Below are positions 8,048-18,751 of a stretch of 64,000 nucleotides of DNA, piece by piece. Origin of the DNA: Sulfurimonas sp. HSL3-2 (GTDB lineage Bacteria; Campylobacterota; Campylobacteria; Campylobacterales; Sulfurimonadaceae); the NCBI RefSeq assembly GCF_039645965.1, contig NZ_CP147917.1, forward strand, positions 1,364,001-1,428,000, given 5' to 3'. Position numbers and translations under genes: made by a program. Within the stretch, counting starts at the first letter, position 1, and every line of letters starts with the position of its first letter. The notes under the pieces were generated by a model. It was not told the origin of the DNA and did no database searches. It worked only from the letters and a program-made list of their open reading frames with translations.

Positions 8048-9311
8048 TATCTATACTCTCTGCATATAAATTATAGATATGTGGAACTCCACCAAACTTA
8101 CCTTCTAAGTAATTTTTTTCAAGAGAAGTGTCTTTTCTAGCTCCAAAATCTATTAAAGAAAAAATCTCACTTTCACCATATATATTTTTTTCTACAAACC
8201 AAATTTGGTCTCTACGAAATAATTTATGTGTTAGTAAATTTGTATCATGTGTTGCAAAAATTAATTGCGCATTATTTGGATTAGTTTCTTTAGAATTAAA
8301 TAGTTTTATAATAAATTCAGTCATTTGTGTATGAAAACTATTATCTAATTCATCAATAACTAATATTTCACCATTCTCAAGAGTTTCAACAATTGGACCA
8401 GCAAGTAATAAAAACTTTTTTGTACCCGTTGATTCTTTTTTTAATTTAAATTCAATATCTTTGATATACTCATTTTTCTCATTATACTGCATATGTTTGG
8501 TTATTATCTCTGATTGAGTAATCTTACTTTTTTCTGCTTTATCATCTTTGATCATTTTTTGTATAAAAGAAGGAACTTCTTCATACTCCACATCTCTTAT
8601 TTTCATTTCTACATCTTTTATGCCCATATCAACTGATAGAAGTAATTGAAGAATTTTATATTTACTTTCTGAATTACTAAGCATATCATGCGTATAATGC
8701 TCAAATTTATTTTTATCAACATTTGATGTAATATTAAATTGCTTAAACCAATTACTTATATCATTGGATATATCACCATTAAATTGTGCTACCACAGATA
8801 AAAAAAGCGCATTTACTCTTGTTTTATTCTCTTTTACAATAAGGCGACCTTCAGAAAAAGCTGTTGATAAATCAAATTCTTGTCCAGTTCTAATAAATAA
8901 TTTTGTTTCTCTAATATTTGGGGTATAAAAGAGCCATTCATCATGCACAAGGTTATTATCTAATCTAAAGCCATATCTATATTTTATTTTATTGTGTACA
9001 AATGTTGCTTCAAAAAGAGAAGGTTGATTTTCAGTATGAGAATTTAGTTCAAATGATTCTATACCAATTGTGTCATTTTGTTTATATTCAGTTGCCGAAT
9101 TTTCAATAAAATGTCTCATAAAATTCATTGCATTTAATAAATTACTTTTTCCACTCGCATTAGGACCATAAATTACAGCTGATTTTAACAAAGTTTTTTT
9201 GCCATCATCAAAAATATTTTCAGAATGGTCTTTTATCGCTGTGGCTTCCATTGTAAAAGTTATAGAATCTTTAATAGATCTATAATTTTCAACAGTAAAA
9301 TCAATTAACAT
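8037..9311 (-). CDS. rloA: AAA15-family ATPase, RloA/AbiLi-like
   Basis: SMC/OLD-like ATPase of 424 residues. It starts with the AAA15 hallmark FTVENYRSIKD, followed by Walker A GPNASGKSN (49-57), and ends with Walker B ILVIDELDNSFH and an H-loop FATHDTNLL. The large central insert is typical of this family. It is expected to be the sensor/motor half of an anti-phage pair with RloB. No restriction-modification genes flank it here, unlike in C. jejuni. The gene is AT-rich, suggesting horizontal arrival. Confidence 0.85.
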   Translation of the reverse strand: MLIDFTVENYRSIKDSITFTMEATAIKDHSENIFDDGKKTLLKSAVIYGPNASGKSNLLNAMNFMRHFIENSATEYKQNDTIGIESFELNSHTENQPSLFEATFVHNKIKYRYGFRLDNNLVHDEWLFYTPNIRETKLFIRTGQEFDLSTAFSEGRLIVKENKTRVNALFLSVVAQFNGDISNDISNWFKQFNITSNVDKNKFEHYTHDMLSNSESKYKILQLLLSVDMGIKDVEMKIRDVEYEEVPSFIQKMIKDDKAEKSKITQSEIITKHMQYNEKNEYIKDIEFKLKKESTGTKKFLLLAGPIVETLENGEILVIDELDNSFHTQMTEFIIKLFNSKETNPNNAQLIFATHDTNLLTHKLFRRDQIWFVEKNIYGESEIFSLIDFGARKDTSLEKNYLEGKFGGVPHIYNLYAESIDNGN

Positions 9312-9398
9312 TTAATATCCTTTTTAATTGAGGCTATTGTACTCTATTATTTGTGAATAAGTCACAAATAATCAGTTTAAGCATATAATATATCATAA

Positions 9399-9574
9399 AA
9401 AGTTACATTTATATTAAACATCTGGGAAAATCATAATCAAGGTCACATTAAAAAAATACTGTTGACCAACTTTTGAATATCGGTACAGAACTGATTTATT
9501 TAGAAAAAGGAAATAAAGAAAGTGAAAATAATTTTTTAGAGATGTTTGAAATTCATCCAATCAATTATTTTTAA
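9399..9574 (+). pseudogene. Remnant of a broken gene, C-terminal fragment
   Basis: Between rloA and dsbD an in-frame 40-codon stretch (9452-9574) starts right after a stop with no start codon and reads like a true protein end (...LNIGTELIYLEKGN..., ending in PINYF). Another frame just upstream (9399-9455) gives HNQGHIKK, also protein-like. A frameshift near the A-run at 9450-9456 would join them. I read this as the 3' end of a degraded accessory gene left beside the defence pair; its family is not recognised. Confidence 0.3.
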
Positions 9575-9587
9575 AAAAATAAACTAC

Positions 9588-11345
9588 CTAGAGAGCTTCT
9601 AGGTGTTTCATGAACTCTGTAGGTTCTTTGTAGCCTGTTACTGTATTGCTTTGACGGACATTGCCATCTTTGTCTATGAAGATGACGACCGGAGGTCCGA
9701 ATACTCCGTATCTTTTAGACATCGCTTTTTGTGCATCCGTGTTTGCACTCAGGTCTGCACGAAGAAGGACGAACTCTTTCATCTTAGCGACTACGGCTTT
9801 GTCTTTGAATGTGATCTCGTCGAACTCTTTACATGCCGTACACCAAGAAGCGGAAAAGTCCAAGATCACTTTTTTGCCTTTTGCTTTCGCCAGTTCGGCA
9901 TCAAGGTCATTTAGATTTGTCACCACTTTGAACTTGAGTTCATCGGTCTTGGTTTGTACCTCGCTTGCAACCGCTTTTGAAGTGAACTGATCCAGCGGAG
10001 AAAGTATGCTTTTCGAACCGCTGATCGCGCCGATGAAAAGAATGACACCGTAAAGCATGATGATGACCGCGAATATTTTCGAGACACTGTTCTCTCTCAT
10101 ACCGTTTTCAACTTGCAGCGGTTCTAACGCTCCAAACTGCACACCCGTAGCGATAGCCAGCATTGCCCATAGTATCATGATGATACCTTCGTCTAAGACA
10201 CGTGAGACCATCCAGATAGCGACACCGATCATCATCAGACCGAAGATAGTTTTTACCATATCCATCCAGCCGCCGGGACGAGGCATGAACTTCCCTGCCC
10301 CTGTTCCTACGGCGATGAGCGGCAGACCCATACCTATGGAGAGCATAAAGAGTGCTGCACCGCCAAGAAGTGCGTCACCCGTCTGACCGATGTAGACCAA
10401 TGCACCTGCAAGCGGAGCTGCGACACAAGGTCCTACGATCAGTGCAGATAAGAAGCCCATGATCGCAACACCGATGATACCGCCTTTGTTGCTTGTAGCA
10501 CTGCTTACTCTTGACTGGATGAAGTTTGGCACCTGCAGTTCGTAAACGTCGAACATAGATAGAGACAGAAGTACGAAGATCCCTGCAAACGAGTAGATGA
10601 CCCAAGGAGTCTGAAGCGCTGCTTGAAGATTTGCTCCAAAAAGACCTGCCAAGACTCCTGCGATCGTGTAGGCGACAGACATAGCCAAGACATAAACGAT
10701 AGATAGGAAAAATGCGCGTTTCGTCGTAAGCCCTTCCCCTTGTGAGACGATGACCGATGAGATGATAGGGATCATCGGGAACACACACGGAGTCATAGAA
10801 AGTAGAAGTCCAAAGATCAAGAACATTCCAAGAGTAAGCAGGATGTTTCCTGATTTTAACGTATTTGCGATGCTGTCAGTCTCTGACAGCTGCATATCTG
10901 CAGGTTTTGAAGCTTTTTCTGAAACTATCTTAGATGTGTCGACACTTAAAGTGTATGAATGTTGCTGAGGCTCGTAACAAAGACCCTTTTGCGAGCACCC
11001 CTGAAATGCCAGATCAAGATCGACTTTTGCCGTCTCGTCTGAGCTTGAAAGTTTTTTTAGCTTTACCAAAACATGCGGAGATGTCGTAAAGACTTTGTCC
11101 TCTTCATGCATGACGCTTTGTGGAAGTTTTATAGATTCTATTGCTACTGCGTCATTCTTTTTTAAAGAGATCTTTAATTCATTTTCATAAAGGTAAATAT
11201 CTTTTCCAAGAGCTATATCGACGACTATATTTGAGTTCTCATCTACGGTCGCGGATGGCTTAAATGCCTCATCAGGCATAAGAAAAGCCCTCGCCTGGGC
11301 AAGTGTAAAGACACTAAGCAGGGCTAAAAGTATCAGTTTTTTCAT
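9588..11345 (-). CDS. dsbD: Thiol:disulfide interchange protein DsbD
   Basis: Inner-membrane reductant conduit of 585 residues carrying electrons from cytoplasmic thioredoxin to periplasmic thiol proteins. There is a signal peptide (1-20), then an N-terminal alpha domain with two cysteines (GCSQKGLC near residue 120), eight membrane segments (about 165-440) with one Cys in a MTPCVFP-like helix and another in GPCVAAP, and a C-terminal thioredoxin domain with SWCTAC. All three redox domains look intact. It may feed the MsrA-Trx-MsrB and TlpA-like proteins coded elsewhere in this window if these are periplasmic. Confidence 0.95.
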   Translation of the reverse strand: MKKLILLALLSVFTLAQARAFLMPDEAFKPSATVDENSNIVVDIALGKDIYLYENELKISLKKNDAVAIESIKLPQSVMHEEDKVFTTSPHVLVKLKKLSSSDETAKVDLDLAFQGCSQKGLCYEPQQHSYTLSVDTSKIVSEKASKPADMQLSETDSIANTLKSGNILLTLGMFLIFGLLLSMTPCVFPMIPIISSVIVSQGEGLTTKRAFFLSIVYVLAMSVAYTIAGVLAGLFGANLQAALQTPWVIYSFAGIFVLLSLSMFDVYELQVPNFIQSRVSSATSNKGGIIGVAIMGFLSALIVGPCVAAPLAGALVYIGQTGDALLGGAALFMLSIGMGLPLIAVGTGAGKFMPRPGGWMDMVKTIFGLMMIGVAIWMVSRVLDEGIIMILWAMLAIATGVQFGALEPLQVENGMRENSVSKIFAVIIMLYGVILFIGAISGSKSILSPLDQFTSKAVASEVQTKTDELKFKVVTNLNDLDAELAKAKGKKVILDFSASWCTACKEFDEITFKDKAVVAKMKEFVLLRADLSANTDAQKAMSKRYGVFGPPVVIFIDKDGNVRQSNTVTGYKEPTEFMKHLEAL

Positions 11346-11374
11346 TCATTCGTCCTATCTCATTTTTTTGATAT

Positions 11375-11380
11375 ATTATA
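11375..11380 (-). promoter_or_regulatory. Putative -10 (TATAAT) for dsbD
   Basis: Reading the minus strand, an exact TATAAT lies 30 bases upstream of the dsbD start in the 56-bp spacer. Confidence 0.4.
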
Positions 11381-11401
11381 TTATCTAATTAAGTTAAACA
11401 G

Positions 11402-13474
11402 CTAACGGAGTTGCTTCATTTTTTGCTGAATTTTAAAGTATGCGTCCCCATCTAGTAACATCTGCGGTACCGTGACGGCTGTCGTCTTCTCATCGAGTCT
11501 TTTTAGGCGGTTTGTCTCAAAAGAGGGTTCCTCTATCGAACTGAACCCGTCAGGTTTTTTGCCTGTAAGTGTTACTATACGCGAGACTGCATCGGTAAAA
11601 GCATTTTTATTTTCACAGTACTTAAACGCTCCTTCATAACAAAACGGCATCACTCTTCCCGCATATCTCAGCTTTTTGTCTTGAAAGACTTTTACGTCTG
11701 ACGCATCTACATGTATGCTGCCAACAGGAGTGTATGCATTGTAGATGACGGCTTTTAGCTTAGCGCCTTTGGCATTTTTTATATCGTAGTTTATGGCTTC
11801 ATAGGAGGCTAAGAAAAGGATCGTCTCAGCATCCGAGTCCTGCATCACTATATCCATGCCGTGGTCACTTCGTCTGCTCTCGTATGTCCCAAAAAGGTAT
11901 ACTTTCGTGTCTTTTGTCATCAGTTGTTTCAGACTCTCATCTTCTAACTGTTTTACAGGTTTTTTCATATTTACCTGCATATCCACCTGACCGTAGTTGT
12001 TAATATACTCGACCTCTATCCTGTATCTTTTTCCCGGTGCAAATTTATACGTAAAACTTGTGGAACGGTCTCCGTCATAGACGACCTCATCATTGATAAT
12101 GATCTTGATCTTCGACCAGCTTATACTTACATCAAACTCATACGTAAGCGGTCTTGCAAAAGCAAAGTCGCCTATCCAGTACCCTACAAAATTATCGGCC
12201 GGTATACCGTGAAACTTGTTGTGTGAGTAATCTAGAGAGACCTTTGTGACGATCTCGCTGTATTTTACTTTAGAAACATCGAACTTGTCCATATAGTAGG
12301 CTTGAAATGCGTTGCTCGGCACATCCGCTTCGTTTACATGTAAGACATCGAACCAGCGCATCCCTTTGTAAGGGTAAAAAGGGTCGGCTACTCTTTTTGT
12401 AAGTTCCTCTTTCTGTACTTTTATGGCTTCTATCGTTGCATTGATCTCTTGGTATTTTTTTGCATCAAGCTGTAACTCTGGAACCGTTACCGAGCCGACT
12501 CTTTTATCTTCACTTTTTGTAAAGCCTGTTATCTTTTTACCCAGCAGTTTTTGCATCCATTCGCCAAGACTCGTGAACTCTTTAAAACTTGGACAGTGTA
12601 TGCCCATAGGCGCTTGATTCACACACTCCATCACCCTTGGAAACACCGCATGTACTGAGGGCATCTTCTCAATGCGCAGCAATTTCACCTCACCGTCAAA
12701 ATGAAACTTAGTCCCTATTCCGCTGTACACGACGGCTTTTGTGTTCGAGCCTTTTATATTCTTTATCTTGTATGCTGCAGTACCCGTGGAGTTTATAAAG
12801 AGGATGGAAGGTTTTGCCGAGTCTTTTAGGTTGAGCGTCTTGTCTGTGTACTGCGTCGTAAAGTAGAGGTTGTAGTCTTCCTCTTTGACTATCTTCCTCA
12901 GCTCCTGTGTCAGATTCTCATCCGAGATGACAGGTACATAGTCACTTATCCCGACATGCATCATCGTGACCGATACATCCGAGTTATAGACATAGAGTTC
13001 CAGATGATGTACACCGCTTGAAAACTCGATATCCAGCTTTTTTTTCATAGCTTTGACAGACTTTAGGAGTTTTCCGTCAAGATATATCTCCACCCTAGCC
13101 CAGTGGTTGTCGATGTATATCTCTTTTTTAACAGGAAGAAGAGCGACGAAGTAGCCGTCCATCTTTATATAGAAGTCTTTGTTTTTATCGTTGTAGAATT
13201 TTTTTGCGAAATAGTCTATATCTACTTTCGTATCGATCTTCGGTGCGAATTTTTTATAGTCGTAGATATCTACATTGTGATACGTGATATAAAACGCATT
13301 GAGAGGATACTCGAATATTTTTGGAAGAGAGGTCTTAAAGATCAAAAGTCCGACTATCAAAGCGGCGATGGATATGAGAGGGATGAACCCTCTATATATG
13401 ACAAAAAACCGTACCAATACGATCATTGCCATCAAAAAAAGCAAAAGATACACTACAACGTCAAATACCAACAT
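11402..13474 (-). CDS. Membrane-anchored protein with two duplicated PA14-like units
   Basis: No family name recognised. The 690 residues start with two hydrophobic helices (about 5-27 and 30-47), then a large soluble part, probably outside the inner membrane. It is an internal tandem duplication. A PA14-like beta region with GVHHLELYVYNSD (about 88-180) and a unit at 200-345 are followed by a second PA14-like region ending YRIEVEYINNYGQVDM (415-505) and a matching unit at 523-682. Paired blocks include YKIKNIKGSNTKAVVYSGIG versus YDIKNAKGAKLKAVIYNAYT, GKKITGF versus GKKPDGF, and VTVPELQLDAKKY versus VTVPQMLLDGDAY. The shared cysteines suggest disulfides. A carbohydrate or surface-binding role is only a guess. 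Confidence 0.7.
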   Translation of the reverse strand: MLVFDVVVYLLLFLMAMIVLVRFFVIYRGFIPLISIAALIVGLLIFKTSLPKIFEYPLNAFYITYHNVDIYDYKKFAPKIDTKVDIDYFAKKFYNDKNKDFYIKMDGYFVALLPVKKEIYIDNHWARVEIYLDGKLLKSVKAMKKKLDIEFSSGVHHLELYVYNSDVSVTMMHVGISDYVPVISDENLTQELRKIVKEEDYNLYFTTQYTDKTLNLKDSAKPSILFINSTGTAAYKIKNIKGSNTKAVVYSGIGTKFHFDGEVKLLRIEKMPSVHAVFPRVMECVNQAPMGIHCPSFKEFTSLGEWMQKLLGKKITGFTKSEDKRVGSVTVPELQLDAKKYQEINATIEAIKVQKEELTKRVADPFYPYKGMRWFDVLHVNEADVPSNAFQAYYMDKFDVSKVKYSEIVTKVSLDYSHNKFHGIPADNFVGYWIGDFAFARPLTYEFDVSISWSKIKIIINDEVVYDGDRSTSFTYKFAPGKRYRIEVEYINNYGQVDMQVNMKKPVKQLEDESLKQLMTKDTKVYLFGTYESRRSDHGMDIVMQDSDAETILFLASYEAINYDIKNAKGAKLKAVIYNAYTPVGSIHVDASDVKVFQDKKLRYAGRVMPFCYEGAFKYCENKNAFTDAVSRIVTLTGKKPDGFSSIEEPSFETNRLKRLDEKTTAVTVPQMLLDGDAYFKIQQKMKQLR

Positions 13475-13514
13475 TAAATTTCCTCTATAGTCAAAAACGA
13501 CAAATCATTACGCC

Positions 13515-13520
13515 ATTATA
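13515..13520 (-). promoter_or_regulatory. Putative -10 (TATAAT) for the duplicated envelope protein
   Basis: An exact TATAAT on the minus strand lies 41 bases upstream of the 13474 start, in the short gap after putP. Confidence 0.35.
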
Positions 13521-13530
13521 AGTCAACTAA

Positions 13531-15006
13531 CTAAAAAGTTTTATTTAACCTCTTTTGAACCTCGCTAAATATCCTTTCGACATCCGAAGAGTTTTTAGTC
13601 CCTATCTTGCTAAATATCAAAGTCGCTATCCAAGATGCGGCAAAGCCCGGCAGTATCTCATACAGATCAAAGATCCCGCCGTGAAGCTGTTTATATACTA
13701 TCACCGTTACAGAGCCTGCTATCATCCCCGCGATAGCTCCGTTTTTTGTTATGTTGTGATTGTACAAAGAGAGTATGACAACAGGTCCAAAAGCCGCACC
13801 GAACCCTGCCCATGCATACGCCACAAGTTTTAGTACGCTTGAGTTCTCATCTGTCGAGAGATACCACGCGATGACGGCAATAGCCATAACAGTCATGCGC
13901 CCTACCCATACAAGTTCCTTATCTGTTGCGTCTTTTCTAAGGATGGCATGGTAGATATCTCTTGTGAGTACTGAAGAGGATACAAGCAGCTGTGAATCGA
14001 TCGTACTCATAATAGCCGCCAAGATGGCCGCAAGTAAAAAGCCGGCGATCCAAGGATTGAAAAGCAGTTGAGAGAGAGTGATAAATATCTTCTCACTGTC
14101 TTTAAGGTCGACTCCGTGTGAGACGACATATGCAAGACCAAAAAATCCGACTGCCAGTGAGCCGATGATCGAGAGTATCATCCATGTCATACCTATGGTC
14201 TTCGCGCGGTTCATCTCATCTTCATGACGGATCGACATAAAGCGTACGAGTATGTGAGGCTGACCGAAGTAGCCAAGTCCCCAGGCCATTAAAGAGAGTA
14301 TCCCTATAAATGACGTTCCGCTGACTATATCAAGGTTGGCAGGATCGACTGACTCTATGATCTTTAAGCCTGCACTCACTCCTCCGAGATCATATATGAC
14401 GACCAGCGGTACTATGACGAGTGCCAGCATCATAAGTATCCCCTGTATGAAGTCTGTCCAGCTGACCGCATTGTACCCGCCTAAGAATGTATATGATACG
14501 ATGATAAAACTCCCTATGATAAGAGCTGTGGAATAATCAAGATGAAATGTAGCCTCAAAAAGTTTAGCGCCTCCGACAAGCCCCGAAGAGGTGTAAAGCG
14601 TGTAGAAGATCAGGATGACGACCGCCGTCACGACACGAAGAGTATTCCCTTTGTCTTCAAAACGGTTTGAAAAGTAATCTGGTATGGTGATGGCATCATC
14701 AAGATGATGCGTATAGACACGAAGCGGTTTTGCCACATAATGCCAGTTGATAAATGCTCCTAAGATAAGTCCGACAGCGATCCAGCTCCCGACTATCCCC
14801 TGCGTATACATCATGCCCGGAAGCCCTAAAAGAAGCCATCCGCTCATATCTGACGCTCCCGCACTCAGAGCCGTTACTCCCGGTCCAAGACTTCTTCCTC
14901 CAAGTACAAAATCGCTTAAGTCATTAGTCTTAAAGTAAAAATATACTCCAATAGCTACCATGACTACCATATACGCTACGAACGAGACTATCAAGGGTGT
15001 CTGCAT
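13531..15006 (-). CDS. putP: Sodium/proline symporter PutP
   Basis: Sodium:solute symporter of 491 residues with about 13 membrane helices. Near the N-terminus LGGRSLGPGVTALSAGASDMSGW matches the conserved TM2 Na+/proline site, and the mid-protein GYFGQPHILVRFM block is typical of PutP. It imports proline with Na+ for the PutA enzyme. Its ATG overlaps the putA stop by one base (TAATG), so it is translated by coupling from the putA message. Confidence 0.95.
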   Translation of the reverse strand: MQTPLIVSFVAYMVVMVAIGVYFYFKTNDLSDFVLGGRSLGPGVTALSAGASDMSGWLLLGLPGMMYTQGIVGSWIAVGLILGAFINWHYVAKPLRVYTHHLDDAITIPDYFSNRFEDKGNTLRVVTAVVILIFYTLYTSSGLVGGAKLFEATFHLDYSTALIIGSFIIVSYTFLGGYNAVSWTDFIQGILMMLALVIVPLVVIYDLGGVSAGLKIIESVDPANLDIVSGTSFIGILSLMAWGLGYFGQPHILVRFMSIRHEDEMNRAKTIGMTWMILSIIGSLAVGFFGLAYVVSHGVDLKDSEKIFITLSQLLFNPWIAGFLLAAILAAIMSTIDSQLLVSSSVLTRDIYHAILRKDATDKELVWVGRMTVMAIAVIAWYLSTDENSSVLKLVAYAWAGFGAAFGPVVILSLYNHNITKNGAIAGMIAGSVTVIVYKQLHGGIFDLYEILPGFAASWIATLIFSKIGTKNSSDVERIFSEVQKRLNKTF

Positions 15007-18000
15007 TATTTTTCTCCTTTTTCTTTTAGACCGCGAAGTCCTAGATTCCCATATCTATGGTAACTGTTCGAGACACTTTGTTCGACAAAGTAGTGCATAA
15101 GCTCGATACGTCCGTGAACGACAAACGGGTCTCTTGCGATGTAGACCGCATCATCGGCGACCGCTTCATAAATGAACTCCGAAACGTTTTGAGGTCTTAA
15201 GAAGCGCACTCTCTGCACCTCTTTCATGGACTCTGCCAAAGTGCTTTCATCTTCTAAGGCAAAACTGTCATTTTCATCGAGTAAAACTGCTTTTTTCTCA
15301 TGCAGATAATCCAATGACTCGCTCTTATAATGCATAGGGATCGAGATATGCACACGTGCTCCGACTATCTTTGCTGCTGCTATGGATGCCAGCATCTCAA
15401 ACAGGTTATCATCCTCCATAAATCTAAAAAGAACACTCTTTACACTCAGATACCTTATGACATTGCTCTCGCCTCTGATATTTGAATAATCATGTTCTTT
15501 GTTAAACTCGACATCCAGCCAGTACTTGAACTCGCCTATCGCCTTGCGCATCATCTCAAGACTAAATGCTATCTTGTTCTCCTCTTCAAAGAGGGGCTGC
15601 AGTCTGTCCATATAGAGGTTTAAAGCGTTAGAACTCTCAAAACTGATATCCATAAACTGAGATACGTAGTTAAACCCTCCCGCTTTTTTTCCGCTTCCTA
15701 TCGCTGATTTTCCCATACCGCCAAAAGGCTGTCTGCGGACTATTGCACCTGTCGTCATACGGTTTATATAAAGGTTGCCGGCATGAAGTTTCTCTTTAAA
15801 TATCTCCACTTCACGCTCATCCAGACTCTCTATTCCCGAAGTCAGTCCGTATCCCGTAGAGTTTACGATCTCTATCGCCTCTTCAAGATCCTCCGCACAC
15901 ATCACGCTTAGTACGGGACCGAAAAGTTCATTGAGATGACAGAAGTCTCCTTTTGCCGTACCGTACCTGATGGATGGCTTCAGCATATACGGGTTGTCGT
16001 CTGCATAAGAAGGCTTAAGCGCCCACTCCTCATCATTATCGAGATGATGCAGCGCTTTTTCCAAGTTTCCTGAAGGCTTGTTTGAAAGTGTCCCTATCTT
16101 GTTTTGCAGTTCCCAGACCGAGCCTACATGTAAGGATGTCGCCGCATCGACAAGCATCTTTTTAAAGTTCTCATCCTCATACACTTCACGTTCAAGTACA
16201 AGCAACGACGTAGCAGAACATTTCTGCCCCGAGTTGTTAAAAGCAGATGCCGCGACATTTTTGACCGCCTGGTCTCTGTCTGCAAGCGCTGTCACGATAG
16301 TCGCATCTTTACCGCCTGTCTCAGCGCTAAGATGGATATCCGGACGGGCTTTTATCATCTGCTGTGCGGTTGATTCTCCTCCTGTGAAGATAACAAAGTC
16401 GATCCCCTTGTCTTTTATAAGGTGCTCGCCTGCAGCATCTGCGCTGCATGGAACGAACTGCAGGGTGTTTTTACTCACTCCCGCGTCCCAAAAACATTGA
16501 CACAGTCTATACCCGCACAGAACTGCATCCGATGAGGGTTTAAGTATTACCGTGTTTCCCGCAGCCAACGCCGCAGCTACGCCTCCCGTAGGTATGGCGA
16601 TGGGAAAGTTCCAAGGGCTTACCACAAGCCCTACCCCTTTTCCCTCGGTTTTGATCCCGTCCAGAGCGTTCAATCTTTCTACGCTGTATGGATAGAAGTT
16701 TAAAAAGTCTATCGCTTCGCTGACCTCGACATCGGTCTCGGAGAACACCTTTCCCACCTCTGCCGCGGCAACACCGATAAGATCCGCTCTTGCTTTTTTA
16801 AACTCATCGGCGACATTCATAAGTATCTTTTGGCGCTCTTTAGAACTCAGCTCTCTCCAACCGTCAGGATCTGCTTTTGCTACCGAGACCGCTTTGTTCA
16901 GGTCATCTTTTAAAGCCTTTGTATAGCTTCCCACCATCACCTTTTGATGAAACTGAGACTTATCGATAACCTCGACACGCTCTTCTGAAGAGATCTCCTC
17001 ACCGCTAATGACGGGCGCCGCATGAAAACCGCCGCTTTTTGAGATGTTTTTCCATTTATCGCGTATAGATTCCGCCCATCTTATGTTTTGCGGCAGTGCA
17101 AAGTCCGTATCGCTCTCATTTTTAAACTTATACCCTTGAGCCTCGATCCGAGGTGTTATGAGTTCAGCATTTCTGTCTTGCATGCGAAACGGCTCTAAAG
17201 CGATGCTTGGCAAAACCTCTACGGCATCATCATAACTTTTAAGAAGCGTCTTCCAAGCCGGAGTGTCTACGCGAAGTCCGAAACTGTGGCGCAGAAAGTT
17301 TTCTTCTGCCGTGTTTTCGTCAAAACGCCTGACAAGATAGGCAATAGCGTTTGTAAATGTCTTCGCCGTTGCTATGGGAGCATATAAGATGACATTGAGC
17401 CCCTCTTTTTTCAGGACCTGATATGCCGTTTCACTCATCCCCTCCAGCATCTCTGCAGTGTAATACTTTTCTACTCCGCGCTCACGCGCTAAAAGCATAC
17501 CAAGCGCATGGTCGAAAAGATTATGCGAAGCGATACCCACATGCACGTAAGGAGTGACCTTTTCATCTATGAGATAGTCCATCAGGAGTTTAAAGTTCGC
17601 ATCGGTCTCAGCTTTGTTCAGGTACGTCACGCACGGCCATCCGCGAAGACTCGCTTCTGTAAGTTCCATCTCCTGATTTGCACCCTTGACTAAACGGATC
17701 TTGATGGGGACTCCGCCTTTGTTTATCCTCGTCTTCGCCCATTTGACAAGCTTTTGCAGGTTTTTCATAGTGTCGGGAAGATAGGCTTGCAGGACTATTC
17801 CCGCTTCAAGTCCGTAAAACTCCTCTTTTGAAAGAGTCTGCATAAATGCATCGACGGTTATGTTGATATCGCGGTACTCCTCCATATCAAGGTTTACAAA
17901 CTTATGCTGCTCCTTGCCGTGTGCATCGGTGAACTTGTTGTTCATCGCCGCTTTATAGATCGGTTCTAGTCTGCGTGAGATCTCATCCACACTCCACTCA

Positions 18001-18584
18001 TGTGCTACAGGGACTATCTGAGAGAAGATGGTGGAAATCTTTATGGAGATATAGTCTATATTTGGATTTTGCAGGGCTTTTATATATTTTTCTATTCTCT
18101 CCTGCGCCTCTTTTTCGCCTAAGACCATCTCGCCTATGACATTGATGTTTACTCTGGTATGCTCTTTACGTCTTTTATCCAGATGTCTGTTAAGCGGAGC
18201 ATCTTCACCCTTTATGACGATGCTGCTTATATCGTTACGAAGATACTTTATAAAAAGTTCGACCGAAATATCGGGCATATAGATACCGATATGTCTAAAT
18301 GACCATACAAGGAGCTGTTCAAACTCTGTAAAAATATCCGTGTTCTCATATTTTTTAAAGATGTATTCCAACTGATCTGCGATACGTTTAGGATCGTGTG
18401 CACGAAAACTTTGATCTAAAAGCTCTATAAGGAAGACTTTATTCATTGGATCTTTGAGCATTCTCTGCATTATCTCATGAAATTTTTTCTCGCTGCTTAT
18501 CCTGTTTTTTTCTATCTCAAGCTGCCAGTTCCTGGCTACACCTTTCGCTGATTCAAATGTTCTCTTTTGTATTTGCATTGCCAT
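15006..18584 (-). CDS. putA: Bifunctional proline dehydrogenase / P5C dehydrogenase PutA
   Basis: Two-step proline oxidation to glutamate in one 1192-residue protein. The N-terminal half is the FAD proline dehydrogenase barrel ([16 protein letters not shown], and [10 protein letters not shown]). The C-terminal half is an aldehyde dehydrogenase with AETGGKDA (general-base Glu) and [11 protein letters not shown] (catalytic Cys), followed by an extra domain of about 200 residues. No ribbon-helix-helix DNA-binding domain is present, so it is unlikely to be its own repressor as in E. coli. The start at 18584 (MAMQIQKR) is chosen because AGGAGG lies just upstream; an open frame to 18650 has no such site. 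Confidence 0.95.
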   Translation of the reverse strand: MAMQIQKRTFESAKGVARNWQLEIEKNRISSEKKFHEIMQRMLKDPMNKVFLIELLDQSFRAHDPKRIADQLEYIFKKYENTDIFTEFEQLLVWSFRHIGIYMPDISVELFIKYLRNDISSIVIKGEDAPLNRHLDKRRKEHTRVNINVIGEMVLGEKEAQERIEKYIKALQNPNIDYISIKISTIFSQIVPVAHEWSVDEISRRLEPIYKAAMNNKFTDAHGKEQHKFVNLDMEEYRDINITVDAFMQTLSKEEFYGLEAGIVLQAYLPDTMKNLQKLVKWAKTRINKGGVPIKIRLVKGANQEMELTEASLRGWPCVTYLNKAETDANFKLLMDYLIDEKVTPYVHVGIASHNLFDHALGMLLARERGVEKYYTAEMLEGMSETAYQVLKKEGLNVILYAPIATAKTFTNAIAYLVRRFDENTAEENFLRHSFGLRVDTPAWKTLLKSYDDAVEVLPSIALEPFRMQDRNAELITPRIEAQGYKFKNESDTDFALPQNIRWAESIRDKWKNISKSGGFHAAPVISGEEISSEERVEVIDKSQFHQKVMVGSYTKALKDDLNKAVSVAKADPDGWRELSSKERQKILMNVADEFKKARADLIGVAAAEVGKVFSETDVEVSEAIDFLNFYPYSVERLNALDGIKTEGKGVGLVVSPWNFPIAIPTGGVAAALAAGNTVILKPSSDAVLCGYRLCQCFWDAGVSKNTLQFVPCSADAAGEHLIKDKGIDFVIFTGGESTAQQMIKARPDIHLSAETGGKDATIVTALADRDQAVKNVAASAFNNSGQKCSATSLLVLEREVYEDENFKKMLVDAATSLHVGSVWELQNKIGTLSNKPSGNLEKALHHLDNDEEWALKPSYADDNPYMLKPSIRYGTAKGDFCHLNELFGPVLSVMCAEDLEEAIEIVNSTGYGLTSGIESLDEREVEIFKEKLHAGNLYINRMTTGAIVRRQPFGGMGKSAIGSGKKAGGFNYVSQFMDISFESSNALNLYMDRLQPLFEEENKIAFSLEMMRKAIGEFKYWLDVEFNKEHDYSNIRGESNVIRYLSVKSVLFRFMEDDNLFEMLASIAAAKIVGARVHISIPMHYKSESLDYLHEKKAVLLDENDSFALEDESTLAESMKEVQRVRFLRPQNVSEFIYEAVADDAVYIARDPFVVHGRIELMHYFVEQSVSNSYHRYGNLGLRGLKEKGEK

Positions 18585-18751
18585 ACCCTTTCTCCTCCTA
18601 TGATAACAAATTAGATTTAAATCAAACTTGCACATCCCCTCGGCCTCCATCTGCCAAACAGCATAAGTTTAGATTGCAACCTGCAGATTTAAGCGCAATA
18701 TTAGTAATATTTATCTACTCTACATGTATTAAGTTATTTAGGAAGATGATA

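Noticed and set aside
10375-10788. 137-codon minus-strand frame inside dsbD
   Set aside because: It is an out-of-frame shadow of the DsbD membrane domain; codon pattern and motifs belong to dsbD.
18585-18650. Longer N-terminus of PutA (22 extra codons)
   Set aside because: A strong AGGAGG lies just before the internal ATG at 18584; the extra residues are not protein-like.
18557-18751. Longer N-terminus of the DUF255 protein (65 extra codons)
   Set aside because: It runs antisense over the putA start, and the family normally begins near residue 1 of the chosen start.
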